Of a stretch of 8,013 bases of DNA, positions 1-7,401 are shown one piece after another. How positions within the stretch are numbered: the stretch's first letter is position 1; every line of letters starts with the position of its first letter. Made by a program: the position numbers and the translations under genes. Below the pieces are notes generated by a model. It had not been told where the DNA came from and ran no database searches. It saw only the letters and a list, made by a program, of their open reading frames with translations. Source of the DNA: Burkholderiales bacterium UBA954 (GTDB lineage: Bacteria; Pseudomonadota; Gammaproteobacteria; Burkholderiales; Burkholderiaceae_A); assembly GCA_002293155.1 (NCBI GenBank), contig DBCQ01000021.1, positions 1-8,013 on the forward strand. The letters run 5' to 3'.

Positions 1-882
1 AACCCCATTATTGGTTGGATGAACGATCTCGAAAACCTCACGATTCATGATGTCCGTCAGTGGTACGCCACCTGGTATGCGCCTAACAATCTGATTCTCG
101 TGGTTGCAGGTGATGTCAAAGCACAGGAGGTTCTCGCCTGGGCCAAGGAGTTTTATGGCTCGATGAAGGCAAGACCGCTGCCCACAAGAAAACCGCAGTC
201 CGAGCCCGAGCAAAATGGTGTACGTCGGGTAGCACTCAAGGCGCCTGCACAGAACGCATTTCTAATGCTGGCCTATAAGGCACCCACACTTCGAGAAAGT
301 CTCGGCCCGCTGGGTGTGACGCAGACTGCAGCGCGAGATCTCGTGGCCTTAGATGTCCTCAGCACTCTCTTAGATGACCCCGGAACGGGCAGGCTTACCA
401 AGCGACTCGTGCAGCAGGAGCGCAGCGCAATCTCGGTGGGTGCCGGCAGCGAGGGTATCAGCCGCGGGCCCGGGCTTTTTTATATTGATGTCACTGCCTC
501 GCCTGGCGTGACCCTGCCCTCACTGGAGGCCAAGGTCAAGCAAGAGATCGCCCGTATCGCCACAGACGGCGTTGATGAACAAGAACTTACGCGCGTGAAA
601 CGACAGGCGAAGGCAAGCCAGGTCTTTCGACAGGATTCTGCATTTTCACTTGCGATGGAGGCGGCCCGGCTTCTGCTTGCTGGCCGCACACTTGCAGATT
701 CAGATGCTTGGCTTACGGTGCTTGAGGATATTCGTAGTGATGATCTCAAGCGTGTTGCGGCACGCTACTTTATTGATGATCAATTAACCGCATTAGAGTT
801 TGAGCCGCTGCCGCTTGACGGCAGTGCCAAGCGTGGGAAGGCTCCTTCCGCCTTCGGCGCGAGCACAGGCACGCGACATTAA
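1..882 (+). CDS. M16 family zinc peptidase, 5' end missing (C-terminal part)
   Basis: The reading frame is open from the first base of the window to a TAA at 880-882, giving 293 visible residues; the true start lies upstream. The first residues (NPIIGWMNDLENL) match the segment that follows the catalytic region in M16B peptidases, so the HxxEH zinc site and its third Glu ligand should lie just outside the window. The rest covers the end of the first M16 domain and a second, non-catalytic domain. In that second domain the place where M16 partner subunits carry an Arg/Tyr pair has Val (codon 409-411) and Ile (codon 430-432) instead. M16B enzymes are often two-gene heterodimers, and an M16 gene follows directly, so I infer that this is the zinc-binding subunit. 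A periplasmic location is likely by analogy with the neighbour, but no signal peptide can be seen here. The substrate is unknown. Confidence 0.9.
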   Translation, partial: NPIIGWMNDLENLTIHDVRQWYATWYAPNNLILVVAGDVKAQEVLAWAKEFYGSMKARPLPTRKPQSEPEQNGVRRVALKAPAQNAFLMLAYKAPTLRESLGPLGVTQTAARDLVALDVLSTLLDDPGTGRLTKRLVQQERSAISVGAGSEGISRGPGLFYIDVTASPGVTLPSLEAKVKQEIARIATDGVDEQELTRVKRQAKASQVFRQDSAFSLAMEAARLLLAGRTLADSDAWLTVLEDIRSDDLKRVAARYFIDDQLTALEFEPLPLDGSAKRGKAPSAFGASTGTRH

Positions 883-886
883 GGAG
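881..886 (+). promoter_or_regulatory. Shine-Dalgarno site fused to the upstream stop codon
   Basis: The sequence TAAGGAG contains both the TAA stop of the first M16 gene (880-882) and an AAGGAG ribosome-binding site. Seven bases separate it from the TTG at 894. This spacing is the main reason for choosing TTG 894 over the in-frame ATG at 921, and it suggests that the two subunits are translationally coupled. Confidence 0.75.
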
Positions 887-893
887 ATGTGAG

Positions 894-2303
894 TTGAAAC
901 TGAATTACAACGTGACTGAGATGACCAGACTCCTTTTAAAAGCCCAGAGGGCTCTGCGTTGGGCCTTCTGTCTGGGCGCAGTGCTGATCACAACCACGAC
1001 CGCATCGGCTGCCATTACACAGTGGGTTACGCCCTATGGCACGCAGGTCGTCTTTCTTGCTGCAAAAGAAATCCCGATGGTGGATGTCTCCATCGATCTC
1101 GATGCCGGCAGCCGCTGGGACCCAGAGGGCCGATCGGGTCTTGCATCAATGACACTGGCCATGCTCGCAAAGGGCGTTGCCGCGCAGTCGGGCCAGCCCG
1201 CACTTTCTGAAACAGCAATCAGCGAAGCATTTGCCGAGTTGGCTGCGCAGCGCGGCGGCAGTGTCTCGCTTGATCGGGCAACAATCACGCTGCGGGCTCT
1301 CGCTGATCGCGAGGTCCGACAATCTGCAGCGATGCTGGCATCGCGGCTGATGAACCATCCAGTCTTTGATGCCAATATTCTTGATCGCGAAAAACAACGC
1401 TCAATTGCCTCGATTCGGGAATCCATGACACAGCCTCAGTCGATTGCGACTAAGGCGTTATGGCAGTCGATGTATCCCAATCATCCCTACGGCCAGTCGT
1501 CAACACCGGAATCGATTGCAGCAATCACAGCAGATGATCTGGCAAGGTTTCATCAAACCTATTGGCAGCCCCAGCGGATGCGCATCACCATCGTAGGTGC
1601 CCTCTCTGAGGACGAGGCCAGAGAGTTGGTGGAGCGCTTAATGATCTATTCACCTAAGCAGGCTGCGGCGCCCTTGCGGCCGTCGATGCAGAAACCTGGT
1701 CCTGCTGTTAGCACCCAAAGCAGTGGGATGAGTTTAAAACGGCAGGCAATCCCACACCCCGCGACACAGAGCCATGTCTGGATGGGCCTGCCTGCACTCG
1801 CCCGTGATGATCCAGATTTCTTTGCAATCACGGTGGGCAATTACATCTTAGGTGGTGGTGGTTTTGTATCGAGGCTCACCGAAGAGATTCGTGAAAAGCG
1901 TGGGCTGTCTTACAGCGTATTTAGTGCCTTTCAGCCGCTGGTTCAGCCGGGTCCATTTCTAATTGGCCTGCAGACACAGAATGCGAAGGCGCCTCAAGCC
2001 CTATCGGTGGTAGAAGACACATTGCGGCGGTTTTTAAGAGATGGCCCAACGGAAAAAGAGCTCAGGGCAGCCAAGCAAAATCTGGTGGGTGGATTCGCGC
2101 TGCGTGTTGATTCCAACCGCAAGCTCCTCGATAACCTCGCACAGATTAATTATTACGACCTGCCGCTTGACTATCTGCAGACATGGACAAAGAAAGTCTC
2201 CGCCGTTAGTGCCGCAGATATACGCAAAGCGATGTCACGGGTGGTTCAGCTTGATCGTTTATCGGTTGTCGTAGTGGCGGGCCCAGAGGGATTCACACCG
2301 TAA
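894..2303 (+). CDS. M16 family peptidase-like protein, secreted, zinc site lost
   Basis: This is a 469-residue two-domain M16 protein with a TTG start and a good ribosome-binding site. An N-terminal signal peptide is visible: basic residues up to R22, a hydrophobic stretch around 23-34, and a likely cut after ASA at residue 39, so the protein is probably periplasmic. Where active M16 proteins have HxxEH, this one has Ser85, Leu88 and Ala89, so it cannot bind the catalytic zinc in the usual way. The second domain has the glycine-rich GGGGFVSRL (320-328) and an Arg333/Tyr340 pair spaced by seven residues, as in the R/Y pair that M16 enzymes use to bind substrate. Together with the preceding gene this fits a heterodimer in which one subunit supplies zinc and this one supplies Arg/Tyr. 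An in-frame ATG at 921 is an alternative start, and it would still leave a signal peptide. The gene for rsmD starts ten bases after the stop. Confidence 0.93.
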   Translation: MKLNYNVTEMTRLLLKAQRALRWAFCLGAVLITTTTASAAITQWVTPYGTQVVFLAAKEIPMVDVSIDLDAGSRWDPEGRSGLASMTLAMLAKGVAAQSGQPALSETAISEAFAELAAQRGGSVSLDRATITLRALADREVRQSAAMLASRLMNHPVFDANILDREKQRSIASIRESMTQPQSIATKALWQSMYPNHPYGQSSTPESIAAITADDLARFHQTYWQPQRMRITIVGALSEDEARELVERLMIYSPKQAAAPLRPSMQKPGPAVSTQSSGMSLKRQAIPHPATQSHVWMGLPALARDDPDFFAITVGNYILGGGGFVSRLTEEIREKRGLSYSVFSAFQPLVQPGPFLIGLQTQNAKAPQALSVVEDTLRRFLRDGPTEKELRAAKQNLVGGFALRVDSNRKLLDNLAQINYYDLPLDYLQTWTKKVSAVSAADIRKAMSRVVQLDRLSVVVVAGPEGFTP

Positions 2304-2312
2304 GCAAGGGCT

Positions 2313-3709
<1,397 letters not shown>

Positions 3710-3713
3710 CTTC

Positions 3714-4808
3714 ATGGCTCTCCAATGCGGCATTGTCGGCCTGCCGAACGTCGGCAAATCAACTCTCTTTAATGCGCTCACCAAGGCCGGGATCGCGGCA
3801 GAGAACTATCCGTTCTGCACGATTGAGCCCAATGTCGGCATCGTCGAGGTTCCGGACTTACGACTTTCCGCGCTAGCCGCGATCGTCAAGCCTGAGCGCA
3901 TCATGCCGGCCACCGTCGAGTTTGTAGACATTGCAGGCCTCGTGGCCGGGGCAAGTAAAGGGGAGGGCCTAGGCAATCAGTTTCTGGCCAATATTCGCGA
4001 AACGGATGCCATTGTGAATGTCGTTCGTTGTTTCGACGATGACAACGTGGTGCACGTCAACGGCAAGGTGGATCCGCTGGCCGATATCGAAACTATAGAA
4101 ACAGAATTGGCCTTGGCTGACCTAGCGAATGTGGAAAAGCAGATCACCAAAACTGCAAAGCTCGCCAAATCAGGTAATGACAAAGAGGCTTCACGGCTAT
4201 TGCCGGTGCTTGAGAAATGCCGTGCACAGCTTGATCAGGCTAGGCCCATTCGTGCATTAGGTTTAGACGCAGAAGAGAAGGCATTGATTCAACCTTTCTG
4301 CCTCATCACTGCAAAGCCCGCAATGTTTGTGGGCAATGTGGCCGAGAGCGGATTTAAAAATAATCCCTATCTTGAAAAACTCGAGGCCTATGCCAAGTCT
4401 CAGCATGCGCCCGTCGTTGCCATATGCGCAGCCATAGAGGCAGAGATCGGCGATATGCCCGACGAGGATAAGGCCGTGTTTCTGGCTGATATGGGAATGC
4501 AGGAGCCAGGGCTGAACCGGCTGATTCGCGCAGGATTTTCTCTGCTTGGATTACAGACCTACTTCACTGCAGGCGTGAAAGAGGTCCGCGCCTGGACGGT
4601 AAGAATTGGCGCGACAGCGCCCGCTGCTGCGGGCGTTATTCACACGGATTTTGAACGAGGGTTTATCCGTGCCGAGGTGATCGCCTATGACGACTTTATC
4701 GCCTGCAAGGGCGAGCATGGCGCCAAGGAGGCAGGCAAGATGCGGCTAGAAGGTAAGGAGTATCTAGTAAAAGATGGCGATGTCATGCACTTCCGGTTTA
4801 ACGTCTAA
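3714..4808 (+). CDS. ychF: YchF/OLA1-family P-loop ATPase, ribosome-associated
   Basis: The 364-residue protein is full length for the family (E. coli YchF has 363). YchF belongs to the Obg-related P-loop group but prefers ATP. It binds ribosomes and has been linked to stress responses and translation initiation. Visible motifs are the P-loop GLPNVGKST (9-17), the switch-like [12 protein letters not shown] (31-42), DIAGL (72-76), NVAE (208-211) in the place of the usual NKxD guanine-specificity motif, and a C-terminal TGS domain (about 281-364) beginning QTYFTAG. A coiled-coil-like charged insert lies around 128-172. No clear Shine-Dalgarno sequence precedes ATG 3714. In E. coli ychF lies just downstream of pth on the same strand; here the two genes converge, with three bases between stop codons and no obvious terminator. 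Confidence 0.96.
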   Translation: MALQCGIVGLPNVGKSTLFNALTKAGIAAENYPFCTIEPNVGIVEVPDLRLSALAAIVKPERIMPATVEFVDIAGLVAGASKGEGLGNQFLANIRETDAIVNVVRCFDDDNVVHVNGKVDPLADIETIETELALADLANVEKQITKTAKLAKSGNDKEASRLLPVLEKCRAQLDQARPIRALGLDAEEKALIQPFCLITAKPAMFVGNVAESGFKNNPYLEKLEAYAKSQHAPVVAICAAIEAEIGDMPDEDKAVFLADMGMQEPGLNRLIRAGFSLLGLQTYFTAGVKEVRAWTVRIGATAPAAAGVIHTDFERGFIRAEVIAYDDFIACKGEHGAKEAGKMRLEGKEYLVKDGDVMHFRFNV

Positions 4809-4811
4809 GCT

Positions 4812-5378
4812 CTAGAACGAATGCAGCCGTCGTTGTGCGGCGGCGATATCGCCGCTGACGAGCGATGGAATTTCTTTTGTAATCGAATCGATTGCACGGT
4901 CAATGGAGATCTTCTCTTCAAGCCGTGGTGCATTTAAAACAAATGCGGCGACCTCTTGATTCAGATTTAGAGTTCGGGGGTGCCCAATTCCAATTCTTAG
5001 TCGCCAGAAATCGGGCGAGCCCAGATGGGATTCAATATCTCGAATCCCGTTGTGGCCGCCATGGCCGCCGCCCTGCTTAAGCCTGATCGCGCCGGGCGGC
5101 AGATCTAATTCATCGTGGATGATCAGAATCTCTTCGGGTACCAGCCGGTGGAATCTTGAGAAACTTCCTACGGCCTCACCTGAGGCATTCATGAAGGTCG
5201 CGGGTTTCATCAGCCAGCGGTCACCACCTGCGATCAAGACCTTGACGATATCCGCCTTAAATCTCGTTTCTCTAGACCAGCCCGAGCCTGCGAGTTGCTC
5301 AACAGCCCAGAACCCGACGTTATGCCGGTGACCGGCATACTGCGCGCCGGGATTGCCGAGCCCGACAATCAGTTTCAC
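4812..5378 (-). CDS. pth: Peptidyl-tRNA hydrolase
   Basis: Pth cleaves the ester bond of peptidyl-tRNAs that fall off ribosomes, recycling tRNA; it is usually essential. The 188-residue product has the family N-terminus KLIVGLGNPG (2-11), the catalytic His19, and Asn9, Asn64, Asp89 and Asn110. The spacing matches E. coli Asn10, His20, Asn68, Asp93 and Asn114 (10, 25 and 21 residues between the pairs I checked). HDELDLPPG (88-96) and GGGHGGHNG (103-111) are intact. The start is GTG; no other start fits because the conserved N-terminus begins at once. There is no Shine-Dalgarno sequence: the bases just before the start are the T-run of a strong hairpin. The gene follows rplY in the same direction and converges on ychF. 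Confidence 0.95.
   Translation of the reverse strand: MKLIVGLGNPGAQYAGHRHNVGFWAVEQLAGSGWSRETRFKADIVKVLIAGGDRWLMKPATFMNASGEAVGSFSRFHRLVPEEILIIHDELDLPPGAIRLKQGGGHGGHNGIRDIESHLGSPDFWRLRIGIGHPRTLNLNQEVAAFVLNAPRLEEKISIDRAIDSITKEIPSLVSGDIAAAQRRLHSF
4840..4855. repeat. 16-base perfect palindrome inside pth 3' end
   Basis: GCGGCGATATCGCCGC reads the same on both strands and would form a GC-rich six-base-pair hairpin with an ATAT loop in RNA from either strand. It lies 32 bases beyond the ychF stop codon. No T-run follows on either strand, so it is not a standard intrinsic terminator. It encodes part of the Pth C-terminus and may be fortuitous. Confidence 0.5.
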
Positions 5379-5381
5379 TCG

Positions 5382-5430
5382 AAATAAAAAAGGCTGCCGA
5401 AGGGTCTTCGAGAAGATCCGTCAGCAGCCT
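5382..5430 (-). terminator. Intrinsic terminator between rplY and pth
   Basis: On the - strand, AGGCTGC (5430-5424) pairs with GCAGCCT (5397-5391). Inside that stem are three further paired segments separated by single mismatches, closing on a short loop near 5410. The stem runs straight into TTTTTTATTT (5391-5382). This is a long hairpin plus U-tract, a textbook Rho-independent terminator for transcripts coming from rplY. Only three bases separate the U-tract from the pth GTG, so it may act as an attenuator for pth rather than an operon end. Confidence 0.85.
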
Positions 5431-5478
5431 GATAATCCTGCGCGTTCATGCCGAACAGCAGTGGTTTGCTAAGAGAGA

Positions 5479-6123
5479 TTAAGCCGCGGGTTTTGCGTCA
5501 CCACCTGCGGGTTTTGCTTCAGCCGCGCCTGCAGCAGGGGCCTCGGCAGCATCATCGGCTCCACCACCCGCGATCGTTGCAGTCACCACGGTTGGGTTTT
5601 CGCCGCTGTGCAGGACCAGTGTTACACCCGCCGGCATGACCAGATCACGCACGTGCATCGAGTGTCCAACCGAGAGGCTACCGAGATCGACTTCGATGAA
5701 TTCTGGGAGATCTTTCGGTAAGCAAGAGACCAGAACGTCGTTGAGAATGTGGCTCACGATGGCGCCTGACTGTTTAACTGCGGGAGAGATCTCCTGGTTT
5801 TTAAAGTGCAGAGGCACCCGCGTCTGGAGTTTGGATTTTGCATCGATCCGCTGGAAATCCACATGCAACACCAAGGGCTTATAGGGGTGCATCTGATAAT
5901 CACGCAGCAACACCTGCTCGGCCTTACCATCGACTTCAAGATCAAGAATCGATGAGTGGAAGGATTCCACCTTTAACGCCAATAGAATTGGGTTATGGTC
6001 GAGCTCGATATTCGATGGGGTTTTTTGGGCGCCATAGACAATGCCAGGCACCTTACCGCTGCGGCGAAGACGGCGGCTCGCACCCGATCCTTGCACCGTA
6101 CGGGAAGTGGCAACTACTTTCAT
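5479..6123 (-). CDS. rplY: 50S ribosomal protein L25, long (Ctc/TL5) form
   Basis: L25 binds 5S rRNA in the large ribosomal subunit. This 214-residue protein is the two-domain form also called Ctc or TL5, unlike the 94-residue E. coli L25. Residues 1 to about 93 are the 5S rRNA-binding domain, with the typical [16 protein letters not shown] segment (16-31) and a DYQMHP...HVDFQRI region (75-93). Residues about 94-185 form the second beta domain ([11 protein letters not shown] at 151-161). The last 29 residues are a low-complexity tail of Ala, Gly, Glu, Lys and Pro. The ATG is preceded by AAGGAG at the right distance. prs lies upstream with a 184-base gap, and pth lies downstream beyond a terminator-like hairpin. 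Confidence 0.95.
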   Translation of the reverse strand: MKVVATSRTVQGSGASRRLRRSGKVPGIVYGAQKTPSNIELDHNPILLALKVESFHSSILDLEVDGKAEQVLLRDYQMHPYKPLVLHVDFQRIDAKSKLQTRVPLHFKNQEISPAVKQSGAIVSHILNDVLVSCLPKDLPEFIEVDLGSLSVGHSMHVRDLVMPAGVTLVLHSGENPTVVTATIAGGGADDAAEAPAAGAAEAKPAGGDAKPAA

Positions 6124-6129
6124 TTACTA

Positions 6130-6135
6130 CTCCTT
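6130..6135 (-). promoter_or_regulatory. Strong Shine-Dalgarno site of rplY
   Basis: AAGGAG on the - strand lies six bases before the rplY ATG. It directly abuts the T-run of the small hairpin at 6141-6163, so a structure formed there could affect access to this site. Confidence 0.8.
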
Positions 6136-6226
6136 AAAAACGCGCCTCTGTTTTAAAAGCGCGGGTCAAAAATCCTCTCGACTCCATCAATTGCCGCGAC
6201 CAGCAAAAAACAGCATCAAGAGGCAC
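6136..6226 (-). promoter_or_regulatory. Candidate attenuator in the rplY leader
   Basis: In the prs-rplY gap, the - strand carries CGCGC (6163-6159), a 13-base loop and GCGCG (6145-6141), followed by TTTTT (6140-6136). This resembles a small intrinsic terminator next to the rplY ribosome-binding site. Further upstream, GTGCCTCT (6226-6219) can pair over eight bases, with one G-U pair, with AGAGGCGC (6149-6142). That pairing would break the terminator stem. L25 genes in enteric bacteria are autoregulated, but I do not recognise this leader as a known family. The 5-bp stem is weak and the alternative pairing could be chance. I see no convincing promoter in the gap. Confidence 0.3.
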
Positions 6227-6252
6227 GAAAAACTGATTCAACGAACTTGCAG

Positions 6253-6288
6253 CCTACTCCAACAATAGAACCTACAAATAAAGCCTAC
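6253..6288. repeat. Three short CCTAC repeats after prs
   Basis: CCTAC (GTAGG on the - strand) occurs at 6253-6257, 6271-6275 and 6284-6288, two of them as AGCCTAC. They lie just downstream of prs in the rplY leader region. The spacing is irregular (18 and 13 bases), so this may be chance. Confidence 0.25.
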
Positions 6289-6307
6289 GAACAGAACCGG
6301 TGTGCCG

Positions 6308-7288
6308 CTACTCAACAAAGAGTGAACTCACTGAATCGGATTTCACAATTCTCAGAATTGTTTCCCCAACCAATCCCGCACATGACAGCACACGAATTCG
6401 GGCGGCAAGCTGGGATTCCTTCGATACCGGTATCGAGTCGGTAACCACCAATTCATCAAGCGCCGACTGGGCGATTCGGTCGACCGCGCCCCCCGAGAGC
6501 ACCGCATGGGTACAGTAGGCCACGACGCGATTCGCACCGTGATCTTTTAGGGCCTGGGCAGCACGGGTGAGCGTACCTGCGGTGTCGACCATATCATCCA
6601 TGATCATGCAGACACGGCCTTCAACATCACCGATGATATTCATCACCTCTGAGACATTGGCCTTCGGTCTGCGCTTATCGATAATGGCGAGATCGCAATC
6701 CATCTGCTTTGCAAATGCACGGGCCCGGACAACGCCGCCAACATCAGGGGAGACCACCATCAGATTGGGGTAGGTCTGCTGCCAGACATCGGCAAGAATA
6801 ATTGGGGCCGCGTAGATGTTGTCGACTGGAATATCAAAAAATCCTTGAATCTGATCAGAGTGCAGATCCATAGTCAGTACACGATTAACACCCACACTCT
6901 GCAGCATATTTGCAACCACCTTCGCACTGATTGGCACGCGCGAGGAGCGTACCCGGCGATCTTGGCGTGCATACCCAAAGTAGGGCACTGCAGCGGTAAT
7001 CCGTTCAGCAGAGGCACGACGCAAAGCATCGCAGATCAGCATGACTTCCATCAGGTGATCATTAGCGGGCGCACAGGTTGACTGCAACACAACACAGTGC
7101 CGGCCGCGTACGTGCTCAAGAATTTCAACTGTCGATTCGCCGTCACTGAATTGAGACACATTGGCCCGACCGACGCGAGTGCCGAGGTGACGTGCTACAT
7201 CAGCCGCCAACTTGGGGTTGGCGTTACCGGTAAAGATCATGAGCCCTTCGGGGGCACCGCCTTCATTATTTAATATGCGGTCGACCAT
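6308..7288 (-). CDS. prs: Ribose-phosphate pyrophosphokinase (PRPP synthase)
   Basis: Prs transfers pyrophosphate from ATP to ribose 5-phosphate, making PRPP for purines, pyrimidines, NAD, His and Trp. From ATG 7288 the protein has 326 residues, slightly longer than the usual 315-320. Visible motifs are FSDGE (47-51), the ATP-binding RQDRR (108-112), the PRPP synthase signature [11 protein letters not shown] (141-151), DKRRP (204-208) and the ribose-5-phosphate loop DDMVDTAGT (231-239). Three starts are possible. TTG 7312 falls seven bases after the tRNA and has no room for a ribosome site. ATG 7288 has a weak AAGAA upstream. ATG 7240, just before the conserved IFTGN, would give 310 residues. 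Family members usually have a few residues before that motif, so I prefer 7288. The tRNA-Gln gene lies 30 bases upstream, so the gene is probably co-transcribed with it. Confidence 0.93.
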   Translation of the reverse strand: MVDRILNNEGGAPEGLMIFTGNANPKLAADVARHLGTRVGRANVSQFSDGESTVEILEHVRGRHCVVLQSTCAPANDHLMEVMLICDALRRASAERITAAVPYFGYARQDRRVRSSRVPISAKVVANMLQSVGVNRVLTMDLHSDQIQGFFDIPVDNIYAAPIILADVWQQTYPNLMVVSPDVGGVVRARAFAKQMDCDLAIIDKRRPKANVSEVMNIIGDVEGRVCMIMDDMVDTAGTLTRAAQALKDHGANRVVAYCTHAVLSGGAVDRIAQSALDELVVTDSIPVSKESQLAARIRVLSCAGLVGETILRIVKSDSVSSLFVE

Positions 7289-7318
7289 CTTGTTTCTTAA
7301 TACAGAGCCCAAAAAATT

Positions 7319-7395
7319 TGGCTGGGGAGGAAGGATTCGAACCCTCGCATGCCGGAATCAAAATCCGGTGCCTTTACCAACTTGGCGACTCCCCA
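7319..7395 (-). tRNA. tRNA-Gln (anticodon UUG)
   Basis: The - strand folds into a full cloverleaf. The acceptor TGGGGAG pairs with CTCCCCA, the D-arm stem is GCC/GGC, the anticodon stem CCGGA/TCCGG closes the loop TTTTGAT, and the T-arm GAGGG/CCTTC closes TTCGAAT. The variable loop is CATGC. The anticodon TTG (7361-7359) reads CAA, so the tRNA carries glutamine. A discriminator G and an encoded CCA (7321-7319) end the gene. It begins six bases after the ispE stop codon and is followed by AATTTTTT. It is almost certainly cut out of a longer ispE-tRNA-prs transcript unless it has its own promoter inside ispE. Confidence 0.97.
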
Positions 7396-7401
7396 ACAGG
7401 T

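Noticed and set aside
1034..1426. 130-codon open frame on the - strand inside the second M16 gene
   Set aside because: It lies fully within a well-supported gene on the other strand, its product looks like no family I know, and it is rich in Arg and Ser as expected for an antisense shadow.
5050..5331. 93-codon + strand frame antisense to pth
   Set aside because: It lies opposite the conserved Pth catalytic region and shows no protein-like motif.
6124..6307. A sigma-70 promoter for rplY in the prs-rplY gap
   Set aside because: I looked for TTGACA-like and TATAAT-like boxes 16-18 bases apart on the - strand. TTGACC, TATTGT and TTGAAT occur, but none has a good partner at the right spacing.
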